A stretch of DNA of 64,000 nucleotides from Acuticoccus sp039034015 (GTDB lineage Bacteria; Pseudomonadota; Alphaproteobacteria; Rhizobiales; Amorphaceae). Below, in pieces: positions 16,241-24,999 of this stretch. The stretch spans positions 1 to 64,000 of the forward strand of contig JBCCBM010000014.1 in assembly GCA_039034015.1 (NCBI GenBank). Direction: 5' to 3'. The position numbers and the translations under genes are program-made. How positions within the stretch are numbered: position 1 is the first letter of the stretch; every line of letters begins with the position of its first letter. The notes below the pieces were generated by a model. The model ran no database searches, was not told where the DNA came from, and saw nothing but the letters and a program-made list of their open reading frames with translations.

Positions 16241-16639
16241 ATGGATATGTGGCCTGGCACGGACCCCGACCTTGACACCTTCACCGCCCTTGCGGTCGCC
16301 GCGCTGAGAAACCTTCCGCGCGAGTTCAAGGCGCTGACCGGCAACCTTGAGCTGCGCACCGCCGAATGGCCCACCGACGACGCGCTCCAAAGCGTCGGCC
16401 TCACCCACCCCCTCGATCTCCTGGGCCTCTTCGAGGGATTTGGGATGACCGAGGCCGCGTGGTCAGCCCCGACTGGCGTCTTCCCCAACCGGATCTGGCT
16501 TTACCGCTCCCCCATCCTCGCCTTCACTGCGGAGGGCGAGGACACGCTTGAGGCGGTCATCACCCACGTCCTCGTCCACGAAATCGGCCACCATTTCGGC
16601 CTCTCGGACGACGACATGGAGGCCATCGACAACGCGTGA
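16241..16639 (+). CDS. Small MMP-like zinc metallopeptidase family protein (DUF1025 type)
   Basis: A 132-residue cytosolic protein with the zinc motif HEIGHHFGLSDDDM (HExxH, then the third ligand or acidic residue downstream) near the C-terminus. This fits the widespread bacterial metallopeptidase family with an MMP-like fold. It is the last gene of the co-directional run that starts with the cyclase gene. No physiological substrate is known for the family. Confidence 0.88.
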   Translation: MDMWPGTDPDLDTFTALAVAALRNLPREFKALTGNLELRTAEWPTDDALQSVGLTHPLDLLGLFEGFGMTEAAWSAPTGVFPNRIWLYRSPILAFTAEGEDTLEAVITHVLVHEIGHHFGLSDDDMEAIDNA

Positions 16640-16891
16640 GGCGCATCACCAAGGGCGGGGGCGATGTCAAGTTTGCGCCCAGAGCCACGCGCAGCCCCCT
16701 CTTTAGGGGCGAGCATGGCGAGGACGCATGCTTGACACCGTCGCCGCCCGACCAACTCTGGAGACGGTTTGTATGTCAGTCGGGCTTCTTCAGCCCGTCT
16801 GTCATGCAAACCTGCCACGTGGCGAACGGGGGGAGCGCGAGGGGGAACGCCTCGCTGGATCGTCCCATCCCCTCCGCGCAACCGTAGCGCA
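16640..16891. other. Convergent intergenic region with palindromes
   Basis: This stretch separates the metallopeptidase gene (plus) from the RND pump gene (minus). I see no convincing gene in it. It contains a short GCCCC/GGGGC hairpin near 16693-16710 and a long imperfect hairpin at 16767-16811, listed separately. Confidence 0.5.
16767..16811. repeat. Long imperfect inverted repeat between convergent genes
   Basis: The arms 16767-16785 (beginning GTTTGTATGTCAG) and 16793-16811 (ending CTGTCATGCAAAC) pair at 16 of 19 positions around the loop TTCTTCA. No T-run follows on either strand, so it is not a classic intrinsic terminator, but it could end transcripts from both sides or be a repeat-family member. 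Confidence 0.6.
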
Positions 16892-19800
16892 CTATGCGGC
16901 CGCAACGACCCCCAAAGGCACCCGCGGACGCCGGCCATAGACGAGCGCGAACGCTGCGGGCGTAAAATAGAACGACACCACGGTGGACAACAAAACCCCG
17001 CCCGCCACGGCCATCGCGAAGGGCGGCCAGAACGCACCGCCCGCAAGGATCAGCGGCAAGAACCCGCCAAAAGTCGTGATGGTGGTTGACACGATGTGCC
17101 GGCTTGAGCCCATCACCACGTCCACCATCGCCGCGCGGTCCCCTGTGCGGGCGCGCGCATCCGCCTGAAGCCCCGTCATGATGATGATGGCCGCGTTGAT
17201 GGAGACGCCAATGGACCCGATCACACCGATGATGGCGTTGATGCCGAACGGATATTGGAAGACGGCAAGCGCCAAAAGGCTGAGCCCTGCGGAGAGGACA
17301 GCCACCACGATCGTCACCACCGTGAGGCGGAAGGAGTTGAACGTCATCACGATGGTTGCCACCGTCAGCGTCACGATGAGGCCGATGGAGGCGAAAAGGT
17401 TGCCGAGCGTGTCGGAGCGCGCATCGCTGTCGCCGCCGATCTCGAGCCGGTAGCCGGGGGGCAGCGCAAAGCCCGCTTCGTCGATCCGCGCGCGAATGTC
17501 GGCCAGCGCCTCCTCGGGCAACACATCGCGCAGGACGAAGGCTTGGACCGTGTTCACCCGCTCGCCATTGCGGCGCACGATGATGGGCTCGCTCGGCTCC
17601 ACACGAACGGCGCCAATCGCGCTGAGGGGGACGGCCGGGAAGGCGCCGCCCGCCACAGGGGTCGCGGGCAAGATGGGAAGATCAAGAAGGGCGGAAGGGT
17701 CGGCCCGCCGCTCATCCCCCAGGCGCACACGCACGGGAAGCTCTTCGGTCCCCTCAAGGAGGGTGCCGCCGGTGACCCCTTCAAGGCTCGCCTCCAGTTG
17801 CCGGGCGATGGCGCCGGGGTCGAGGCCGAGCCGCTCGGCCTTTGCCTCGTTGATGGCAACACTCACCTCGGCCGCGGCGCCCACCACCGTGTCGCGCACG
17901 ACGGTCACGGTCGGTGTGTCAGCAATCAAGATCCTGAGCGCTGCCGCCCGCTCACGCAAAACGTCAAGATCGGGGCCGACGATGCGCAGCTCCACCGGCG
18001 CATCCACTGGCGGCCCCTGGACAAGCCCGCGCACCAAAACCTGCGCCTCAGGCGCCACCGCGCCCAGCGAACGTTCCAAGCGCCTCAACAACACTTCTGT
18101 GTCTTTGGGCCCGGTGGTGGTGACAAGCGCCTGCGCGTAGCGGGCCGAACTCTCCCGCCCGCCGACAATGTTGTAGTAAAATGCGGGCGCGGAGCGGCCG
18201 AGCACCCAGGCAACGGACGCCACCTCAGCCTCCGCCTGGAGCGCTGCGTCGAGCCGGTCCACCACGCCCCGCGTTTCCCCGATCGAGGCGCCCGGCGCCA
18301 AGTCCACCTCAATGTGGAACTGGTCCCGGTCGACGCCGGGGAAGAACTGCGCCGTTAGGAGCGGCATCGACAAAAAGCCCAGCACCGGCAACACCAGCGC
18401 CACCGCGATGGAGCGCACGGGGTTGTTGAGCGAAACAGCAAGGCTTTCGCGGAACCGCTCGCCCAGCGCGCCGGCGGCAACCCCGCCCCCCGCGCCCCGG
18501 CCCGACAGGAACCAGCCCGAAACCGCCGGCGTCACCGTGATCGCGATGATGAACGACCACACAAGCATCAAGACGACCGCAATGGCGATGGAGCCCACAA
18601 AGTCGCCCGCCGGCCCTGGCAGCAGGATCATGGGCGTGAAGGCGAGCGCGGTCGTCACCGTGGAGGCAAAGAGCGGCATGGTGAGCCGCTTCACCGCACC
18701 GCCCACCGCGTCTGGCCGGGAAGCGCCCTCGCGGATGCGCTTGCCCACCTCGTCGGTCATCACAATCGCCGCGTCCACCAAAAGGCCGAGCGCCACGATG
18801 AGCCCCGTCACCGACATTTGGTGGATGGCAAGGCCGATCGCATTCATGGACGCAAGCGTCGCGAGTGACACGATGGGCAAAACCAGCGCCACGATGAGCG
18901 CGGCCCGGAGCCCCAGCGTCAAGAACAAGACCGCCACCACGAGCGCGACGCCGATCGCCATGTTGGTGGCAACCTCCGTGAGGCGATCGGCGGTGTACCC
19001 GCTCTGGTCGAAAAGGAGCTTTGTTTCGACCCCGCCCGGCGCTTCGGCGGCAAACGCCTCGATCGCGGCGCGCACGCGGGCCATGTAGGCATCCACCTGG
19101 AGCCCCTCTTCGGGCCGGGCGGCAACCAAGATGGCGGCCGATCCATCCACCAGCGCCATCTCGGCCATGGGCGCGCGGGCGCCCCGGGAGACGGTGGCAA
19201 TATCGGCAACGCGGGTAACGCCAGCCTCTCCTTCGCGCACAATCACGCTGCGCACCCGCTCCAGCGCATCAATGTCCCCCGCCACATCCACGATGAGGTC
19301 GTTGGCAGAGCCCCGCACGCGCCCCGCCTGGCCCTTGCCGTCGGCATTGCGGATCGCGGCGGAGACGGCGTCCGCGGTGAGGCCGAGGGCGGCCGTGCGG
19401 CTCCCATCAAGAGTGACCAGCACCTCCTCCTCCGGCGCGCCAAACACTGTGGCGCGTTTTGTGCCCGGCACGCTGCGCAACTGGTCGCCAAGGTTTTCCG
19501 CCAGCCGGGCCACGATTTCGAGCGGCACGCCCGCATGGCGGCCCTTGAGGGCGACGATGGCGGCAAAGGCGCCGGTGTTGTCACTGTCGAAGCTGGGTGG
19601 GTTGACGCCGGTGGGGAAGTCGCGCGCCGCATCATCCACCGCATCGCGGATTTCGGACCAGATGCCCTCAATCGCATCATCGGCAACCGTGTCGGAAAGT
19701 TCCACGCGGATGATGGAGACGCCCGTGGCCGAGGCCGTGTTCAGCACCGACACCTCCGCGATGGTGCGCAGCTCATCCTCAAGCGGGTCGGTGACGAGCG

Positions 19801-19975
19801 CCTCCACCCGCGCCGGATCCGCCCCCGGGAAGGATGTGGTGACGGTGGCAAACAGATTGGTGATGGTGGGGTCTTCTTGCCGGCCGAGCGCCAGAAGCGA
19901 CGAGAGCCCCGCCGACACCAACACCAGGACCACAAGGGCGGTGAGGCGCGGCTCGCGATAAAAGACGGTGCGCAT
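16892..19975 (-). CDS. RND-family efflux transporter permease
   Basis: A 1027-residue inner-membrane proton-driven pump of the HAE1/AcrB-like superfamily. Twelve transmembrane segments are expected and visible as two sets. Landmarks are the N-terminal helix, the large periplasmic loops, GLLVDAAIVMTDEVGKRIREG in TM4 with the proton-relay acidic residues, and SIGVSINAAIIIMTGL in TM10. TM10 of this subtype differs from drug-exporting AcrB. The adaptor gene is five bases upstream on the same strand. No outer-membrane factor gene is adjacent, so a TolC-like protein must come from elsewhere. Confidence 0.93.
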   Translation of the reverse strand: MRTVFYREPRLTALVVLVLVSAGLSSLLALGRQEDPTITNLFATVTTSFPGADPARVEALVTDPLEDELRTIAEVSVLNTASATGVSIIRVELSDTVADDAIEGIWSEIRDAVDDAARDFPTGVNPPSFDSDNTGAFAAIVALKGRHAGVPLEIVARLAENLGDQLRSVPGTKRATVFGAPEEEVLVTLDGSRTAALGLTADAVSAAIRNADGKGQAGRVRGSANDLIVDVAGDIDALERVRSVIVREGEAGVTRVADIATVSRGARAPMAEMALVDGSAAILVAARPEEGLQVDAYMARVRAAIEAFAAEAPGGVETKLLFDQSGYTADRLTEVATNMAIGVALVVAVLFLTLGLRAALIVALVLPIVSLATLASMNAIGLAIHQMSVTGLIVALGLLVDAAIVMTDEVGKRIREGASRPDAVGGAVKRLTMPLFASTVTTALAFTPMILLPGPAGDFVGSIAIAVVLMLVWSFIIAITVTPAVSGWFLSGRGAGGGVAAGALGERFRESLAVSLNNPVRSIAVALVLPVLGFLSMPLLTAQFFPGVDRDQFHIEVDLAPGASIGETRGVVDRLDAALQAEAEVASVAWVLGRSAPAFYYNIVGGRESSARYAQALVTTTGPKDTEVLLRRLERSLGAVAPEAQVLVRGLVQGPPVDAPVELRIVGPDLDVLRERAAALRILIADTPTVTVVRDTVVGAAAEVSVAINEAKAERLGLDPGAIARQLEASLEGVTGGTLLEGTEELPVRVRLGDERRADPSALLDLPILPATPVAGGAFPAVPLSAIGAVRVEPSEPIIVRRNGERVNTVQAFVLRDVLPEEALADIRARIDEAGFALPPGYRLEIGGDSDARSDTLGNLFASIGLIVTLTVATIVMTFNSFRLTVVTIVVAVLSAGLSLLALAVFQYPFGINAIIGVIGSIGVSINAAIIIMTGLQADARARTGDRAAMVDVVMGSSRHIVSTTITTFGGFLPLILAGGAFWPPFAMAVAGGVLLSTVVSFYFTPAAFALVYGRRPRVPLGVVAAA

Positions 19976-19980
19976 GGCTT

Positions 19981-21189
19981 TTAGTCCTGCGCGAATGCGA
20001 GGGACATCGCCTCATCCGCCGGCGCGTCAATCACCCGCGGCTCGACGCGCTCACCGGGGACGACGCGGTGGGTGCCATCTTCAATCACGCGCGCGCCATC
20101 TTCAAAGGTGCCGGCCACATACGCCCGCTCCCCTTGCACAAAGAGGATGTTGGCCATCTCGGGCACGACGGTCGGCCCCTGCGCCCGGTCAACCACGGTG
20201 AGAAGCCGCCACAGCCCCCGCGGCCCGTCCGACAGCGCCGAAAGGGGCACGAACGCCCCCCGCTCAGCGACCCTCGCGGTGAGGATGAGGTCGCCCGTCT
20301 CGCCAAAGGCCGGCATGTCGCCCGCTGGCACATCAAAGAGCACGGTGCGGGTGCGCGTTGCCGGGTCCACCGCCGGGAGCACCGCCGCCCTCGTCACCGG
20401 GACAGCGCGCGCGCCAAACCGCACGGTGCCCTTGGCGCCCTTCTCGAGCTTTGCGACCATTTCGGCCGGCAAACCCACGCGAAACTGTGGCGCGGCTGCC
20501 TTCACCAGCGTCAGCACCGGGGCGGCGGGCGCGAGTGTGCTGCCATTGTCCACATGCCGCTTGGAGACCACGGCATCGAACGGGGCGCGCAAGACGGCTT
20601 TGTCCTGCCGCACGGTGATGGCAACGCGCCGGGCGTCCACCTCGGCAATGCGGGCGGTGAGTTCGGCAAGGCCGAGGGACGCGTTATCCCGCGCTTGGAC
20701 GGAGGCAAAGCCGCGCTGTTGCAGGGTTTCTTGGCGGGCGTTGGTGCGGCGGGCAAGCTCGGCCTGCGCCTCCAGCGCGGCGCGCTGGGCGTCCAGCGCC
20801 TGGCCTTCCGCATCCAGAAGGCGCGTGTCCAGCGTTGCGATGATATCGCCGGCGGCCACACGGTCCCCCTCGTCCGCGGCAAGGGTTTTGAGCGCGCCGC
20901 CGAACTCGAACGAGAGGCGCGTCGTCTGTGCCGGCTCGATCTGACCGGCAAAGCGGCGCTCGACCTGGTAGCCGTCGGTGAGGGTGAGCGTTTGGACCGC
21001 AACAACCGTCGGCGCTGTGGGGGCGGGGACGGCGGCGGTGGCCGCGCGCTCAGCCAAAAGGCCGCGGCCGGCGACGACCGCCCCCGCGGCCCCCGCAATC
21101 ACCAAAAGAGTGAGGACAACGGTCCCCAAACGGCGCAAAAGGGCAACAGCGCTTGCGCGTGCGGTGGATTTTGCCGGTGTTTGGGACAT
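19981..21189 (-). CDS. RND efflux periplasmic adaptor (membrane fusion) protein
   Basis: A 402-residue adaptor with an N-terminal membrane anchor (about residues 20-45), a lipoyl/barrel-sandwich half at GGALKTLAADEGDRVAAGDIIATLD and a coiled-coil hairpin rich in A, E and R (LDAQRAALEAQAELARR). The return half contains LRAPFDAVVSKRHVDNGSTL. It bridges the pump to an outer-membrane channel. The ATG at 21189 is chosen because GGAGGG lies just upstream; an ATG at 21219 is less likely. It is divergent from the TetR gene. Confidence 0.92.
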   Translation of the reverse strand: MSQTPAKSTARASAVALLRRLGTVVLTLLVIAGAAGAVVAGRGLLAERAATAAVPAPTAPTVVAVQTLTLTDGYQVERRFAGQIEPAQTTRLSFEFGGALKTLAADEGDRVAAGDIIATLDTRLLDAEGQALDAQRAALEAQAELARRTNARQETLQQRGFASVQARDNASLGLAELTARIAEVDARRVAITVRQDKAVLRAPFDAVVSKRHVDNGSTLAPAAPVLTLVKAAAPQFRVGLPAEMVAKLEKGAKGTVRFGARAVPVTRAAVLPAVDPATRTRTVLFDVPAGDMPAFGETGDLILTARVAERGAFVPLSALSDGPRGLWRLLTVVDRAQGPTVVPEMANILFVQGERAYVAGTFEDGARVIEDGTHRVVPGERVEPRVIDAPADEAMSLAFAQD

Positions 21190-21251
21190 GGCGCCCTCCA
21201 AAGTAAGTGGCGCTGACATAAGTAAGTTGCTCTAACCAGGCAAGGGCGTCT
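21190..21251. promoter_or_regulatory. Divergent promoter/operator region with AAGTAAGT direct repeats
   Basis: The short gap between the adaptor gene (minus) and the TetR gene (plus) has two copies of AAGTAAGT at 21201-21208 and 21220-21227, spaced 19 bases start to start. On the minus strand TTGCCT and TATGTC with a 17-base spacer could be a promoter overlapping the second copy. A TetR-type repressor often binds such intergenic repeats to control the adjacent pump. The repeats are seen; the function is inferred. Confidence 0.45.
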
Positions 21252-21254
21252 TTG

Positions 21255-21872
21255 GTGGCTGAGACAAAAAGTGCAAGGCGCGGCTATCACCATGGCGACC
21301 TTCGGGCCGATCTCATCGCGGTGGTGCGCGCGCTGATTGAGAGTGACGGCCCGGACCATGTGTCGATTGCCGAGGCCGCCCGACGGGCCGGCGTCAGCTC
21401 CGCCGCGCCGTACAAGCACTTTCGCGATCGCACCGCGCTGATGAACGCTGTTGCCGCCGACGCCATGGACCGCCTGCGGGCCGACATGCGCGCCGCGGCT
21501 GATGCCCACCCCGCCGGGAGCCTTGCCCAAATCTCAGCGCTGGGCGTTGCGTACGTCGCGTTCGCAGTGGCGCAGCCTGGCGTCTTCCGGCTGATGTTCG
21601 GCCTCACCGAGGGGCATGAGGACGCGCCCGAACTTTTGGAAAAGGGCGAGGCGACCTTTGGCATCGTGATTGCGGCGGTGGCGGCCTATCTCGGCGTTGC
21701 CCCGGACGACCCGCGGGCCGGCCAGCGGGCCTACATGCTGTGGGCCTTCGTCCACGGGCACTCCTTCCTGTGGATCGACAAGAAGGCCAAGGTGAGCAAG
21801 GTCGGGCTGAACGACGCCGCGCTCATCCACGCCATGTCCGACGCGGTGTTGAACCGCGCCGATCCCGATTAA
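21255..21872 (+). CDS. TetR/AcrR-family transcriptional regulator
   Basis: A 205-residue repressor. The N-terminal HTH reads GYHHGDLRADLIAVV, then SIAEAARRAGVSSAAPYKHFRDRTALM, typical of the TetR recognition helix. The ligand-binding half contains AYVAFAVAQPGVFRLMFG, matching the WHG-type TetR C-terminal domain. The start is GTG at 21255 or TTG at 21252. It is divergent from the RND genes and probably represses them. Its last four bases overlap the convergent serine-protease gene. Confidence 0.9.
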   Translation: MAETKSARRGYHHGDLRADLIAVVRALIESDGPDHVSIAEAARRAGVSSAAPYKHFRDRTALMNAVAADAMDRLRADMRAAADAHPAGSLAQISALGVAYVAFAVAQPGVFRLMFGLTEGHEDAPELLEKGEATFGIVIAAVAAYLGVAPDDPRAGQRAYMLWAFVHGHSFLWIDKKAKVSKVGLNDAALIHAMSDAVLNRADPD

Positions 21873-22726
21873 CGCATCGCGATCCCGAGCCGCCGCGCCC
21901 GCGCCTTGAACGATTGGCTGAACGCGGCGACGCCCACCCCGCGGGAGCGCGGATAGGGCCCTTTGATCCGCGCGAAGACGGCGGAGGGCATGCCAATGAC
22001 CCCGCGCCGACCGGTGAGGACGGGGCCGCCGCTGTTGCCAAGCCGCGCGGCGCAGTTCATCGCGTGGGTGGACTGGCGGTGGCGCTCATAGCGTTTGGGC
22101 CGCTCGGCAAAAGGGCGGGCGCACACCCTTGCGCGGCCGCGGCGGGCGGCGTCTTCGTGGCAGGTTTTGCGGCTTTTGCCGGCAGCTTTTGCGTAGGCGC
22201 ACCACCGGTCAAGGTCACCGCAATGGAAGACGGCGGGGTGGAGGAGGCGGTTGCGCGGCAAAAGCTCGCAATTGCGCGAGGCCATGAGCGCCCCCGAAAA
22301 CCCCTTTGGGTAGCCCACCACCGACACCGGCAACCCAACACGGGGTTTGGCCCGCGCGAGGTGAAATTTGCCAACGCTCGCGTACCGGACGGCGCCGCCA
22401 AAGCTCACCTCGTAGATCGCCACATCCCGGTCCGACAGGAGTTTTCGCGCCGACGTTGCCCGGCGGCCGCGATATTGGAAGACGGGATGGCGGCCGACCA
22501 CATGTTTGGCCGTCATCACCAACAGGCGGCGGTCGCGGTTCTCGACGAAAAACGCGCTCGCCTTGGCGCTGGAGCGGCCCTTTTGCCAGGCGCGAACCAT
22601 GGCGCTCGCGTGGGCGCCTGTGCGCGTGAAGCGGGAGTTTTCAAACTCCACCGCGGCCGCGGGCGGGGCGCCGACGGCAAGGGCTGCGGCAAGGAGCGCG
22701 CTAACTGCACTGGGGCGCATGGACAT
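21869..22726 (-). CDS. Secreted trypsin-like serine protease
   Basis: A 285-residue protein with signal peptide (MSMRPSAVSALLAAALAVGAPPAAA). The triad is visible: histidine in TAKHVVG, aspartate in SDRDVAIYEV and serine in LGNSGGPVL. Six cysteines lie in the middle part (CELLP, HCGDLDRWC, TCHED, CARP, NCAARL) and may form disulfides. There is no PDZ domain, so it is not a DegP type. The start at 22726 overlaps the upstream gene by 26 bases; an ATG at 22720 is equally possible. It is probably co-transcribed with that upstream gene. Confidence 0.82.
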   Translation of the reverse strand: MSMRPSAVSALLAAALAVGAPPAAAVEFENSRFTRTGAHASAMVRAWQKGRSSAKASAFFVENRDRRLLVMTAKHVVGRHPVFQYRGRRATSARKLLSDRDVAIYEVSFGGAVRYASVGKFHLARAKPRVGLPVSVVGYPKGFSGALMASRNCELLPRNRLLHPAVFHCGDLDRWCAYAKAAGKSRKTCHEDAARRGRARVCARPFAERPKRYERHRQSTHAMNCAARLGNSGGPVLTGRRGVIGMPSAVFARIKGPYPRSRGVGVAAFSQSFKARARRLGIAMR

Positions 22727-23462
22727 AAACCAAGGTGCCGCGGGCAATGTTGGTGTTGGCGTCGCGCTTGACGGCGTCAATCAGCTTTTGCGTGCCGCCG
22801 CGCTGGAAGCCGAGGCTCCCCTGGCCCACGTGCTTTGAATAGCTGAGGCGGATGTGGTCGTGGAACGTCACCCCGCCCAGCGCCTGGCCCTGGAGCGGCT
22901 TCACCTGGATGCCGTAGCCGGTGCACGAGTTGGTGCGCACCCGCGTCCACCCCTCGTTGGCGTTGGGGTGGCAGCGGCCGGTATACTGCCAGCCGGGCCG
23001 CGTCATGTGGGTGGAACCACCCTTGACGGAGTTGCGGCAGGTGGTGAGCATCCCCGCGCGGGTGTTGAGGTTGATGCGGCGGTAGAACTTTTTCTTCGCG
23101 CGGCTCCACGCCCAGCTTGGATCGGGGCGTTTTGCTTTATAGATGTACCAAGCGCCGCCGTGGATGATCTTTGATTTATACGTGATCTTGCAGCGCTCAA
23201 GATCCACCAAATAAAGCCGGTCGCGGGTTTGGTGGAGCGTGTAGTCCACAAGAATCGCGTGGCGTTTGTTGCCGATGGCGCGGCGGCCATAATAGCGCGG
23301 GATTTCGGCCGCCATCTTTTGGAAGGCGCCGCGGGACTGGCGCATTTTGGCCAAGCACTCTTTGGCGTTGGCCGCGGTGAGTGGCGCGGCCTGGGCCGGG
23401 GCGCTTGGCGCCCCCACGGTGATAGCGGCCATGAGTGTGGCCGCAAGCATGGCGTATCGCAC
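22701..23462 (-). CDS. Secreted L,D-transpeptidase-like (YkuD_2-type) protein, catalytic cysteine not seen
   Basis: A 253-residue secreted protein. The GTG start at 23462 has GGGAGGG on the minus strand six bases upstream and gives a signal peptide VRYAMLAATLMAAITVG..AQA. HAILVDYTLHQTRDRLYLVDLE and later GIQVKPLQGQALGGVTFHDHIRLS resemble the murein L,D-transpeptidase family PF13645. Where that family has a GRSWGC motif, this protein reads GQGSLGFQRGG, so the nucleophilic cysteine seems to be absent. Other cysteines occur (ECLAK, ERCKI, TTCRN, GRCHP, NSCTG, PQC). The family call is by eye and only moderately sure. Confidence 0.55.
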   Translation of the reverse strand: MRYAMLAATLMAAITVGAPSAPAQAAPLTAANAKECLAKMRQSRGAFQKMAAEIPRYYGRRAIGNKRHAILVDYTLHQTRDRLYLVDLERCKITYKSKIIHGGAWYIYKAKRPDPSWAWSRAKKKFYRRINLNTRAGMLTTCRNSVKGGSTHMTRPGWQYTGRCHPNANEGWTRVRTNSCTGYGIQVKPLQGQALGGVTFHDHIRLSYSKHVGQGSLGFQRGGTQKLIDAVKRDANTNIARGTLVYVHAPQCS

Positions 23463-23591
23463 GAAAAACCCTCCCCATCTCGCGATGAAGAGGGTGAACG
23501 AAAGGTTGCCAAACCGCGATGGCCAACGCGCACCGTCCACAACTGGGACGGCCCTTTGCTGGCGCGGCGATGCGGCCGCGCCATAATTCAC

Positions 23592-24995
23592 TCAGAGGTT
23601 TTTGACAATCTCCTCGACCATCTTCTTCGCATCGCCAAAGAGCATCATGTTGTTGTCCTTGTAAAACAACGAATTGTCGATCCCCGCATAGCCGGACCCG
23701 AGCGAGCGTTTAGAAAAGAGCACCGTCTTTGACTTGTCTACATCAAGGATCGGCATGCCATAAATCGGCGAAGACGGGTCATCGCGCGCCGCCGGGTTGG
23801 TGACATCGTTCGCCCCGATGACGAACGCCACATCCGTCTGCGCGAATTCGGAGTTGATGTCTTCCAGCTCGAAGACGTCTTCGTAGGGCACCTGCGCTTC
23901 GGCGAGGAGCACGTTCATGTGCCCCGGCATGCGGCCGGCGACGGGGTGGATGGCGTATTTCACCTCAACTCCTTCCGCTTTCAGCGAATCGGCCATTTCG
24001 CGAAGCGCGTGCTGGGCCTGCGCCACCGCCATGCCATAGCCGGGCACAATGATCACCGAGGTGGCGTTCTTCATGAGGTAGGCGGCGTCTTCGGCAGAGC
24101 CCTGCTTGACGGTCTTGTCGCCCATGTCGCCCGCGGGGCCAGCGCTTTCACCGCCAAACCCGCCGAGGATGACGGAGATGAACGAGCGGTTCATGCCCTT
24201 ACACATGATGTACGACAAGATCGCGCCCGAAGAGCCCACCAGCGCGCCCGTGATGATGAGCGCGGTGTTGCCCAGCGTGAAGCCGATGCCCGCCGCGGCC
24301 CACCCGGAGTAGGAGTTCAGCATCGAGACCACGACCGGCATGTCCGCCCCGCCGATGGGGATGATGATGAGCCCGCCCAAGATCAGCGCCAGGACCGTGA
24401 TCGCCCAGAAGAGGAGCCGCTGTTCGGTGACATCGCTGGAGATCGAGAAGAGAACGACGCACACCAGGATCGCGATGAAGATTGCAAGGTTCAAAATGTG
24501 CCGGCCGGGCAGCAAGATGGGCTTTCCGGACATGCGCCCATCAAGCTTTGCAAACGCGATGACCGAGCCTGTGAAGGTGAGCGCGCCCACCGCAACGCCG
24601 ATCGCCATCTCCACCAGCGACAAGACTTTGATGTTGCCGGGGACGCCAATGTCGAACGCTTCGGGCGCATAAAGCGCGCCGGCGGCGACAAAGACGGCCG
24701 CCAAGCCCACCAGCGAGTGGAAGGCCGCGACCAGCTGGGGCATCGCGGTCATCGGGATGCGCTTTGCGATCACCGCGCCGATGGTGCCGCCGATGCCGAC
24801 GCCCACCGCAATCAAGATCCAGCCCGTGAGGTCGGGGAAGCCGGCCAGGAGCGTCGTCACACACGCGATCGCCATGCCGAGCATGCCGAATTGGTTGCCC
24901 CGGCGGCTCGTTTCGGGGTGGCTGAGGCCCCGGAGCGCCAAAATGAAGAGGACGGCCGCGGCGAGGTAAAGGAGGGCGGCAAGGTTGGCGGTCAT
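23592..24995 (-). CDS. pntB: NAD(P) transhydrogenase subunit beta
   Basis: The 467-residue subunit carries the membrane domain II and the NADP(H)-binding domain III of the proton-translocating transhydrogenase, which makes NADPH from NADH using the proton gradient. About nine hydrophobic segments precede the soluble domain. The NADP site shows VIIVPGYGMAVAQAQHALREM, and the C-terminal part has VIGANDVTNPAARDDPSSPIYGMPILDV and KRSLGSGYAGIDN. It is separated from pntA2 by a small extra gene in the same unit, ending four bases before pntB. Confidence 0.96.
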   Translation of the reverse strand: MTANLAALLYLAAAVLFILALRGLSHPETSRRGNQFGMLGMAIACVTTLLAGFPDLTGWILIAVGVGIGGTIGAVIAKRIPMTAMPQLVAAFHSLVGLAAVFVAAGALYAPEAFDIGVPGNIKVLSLVEMAIGVAVGALTFTGSVIAFAKLDGRMSGKPILLPGRHILNLAIFIAILVCVVLFSISSDVTEQRLLFWAITVLALILGGLIIIPIGGADMPVVVSMLNSYSGWAAAGIGFTLGNTALIITGALVGSSGAILSYIMCKGMNRSFISVILGGFGGESAGPAGDMGDKTVKQGSAEDAAYLMKNATSVIIVPGYGMAVAQAQHALREMADSLKAEGVEVKYAIHPVAGRMPGHMNVLLAEAQVPYEDVFELEDINSEFAQTDVAFVIGANDVTNPAARDDPSSPIYGMPILDVDKSKTVLFSKRSLGSGYAGIDNSLFYKDNNMMLFGDAKKMVEEIVKNL

Positions 24996-24999
24996 CTGA

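Noticed and set aside
16636..16887. Short open frames in the metallopeptidase-RND gap
   Set aside because: No family features, odd composition, and the region is better explained by hairpins.
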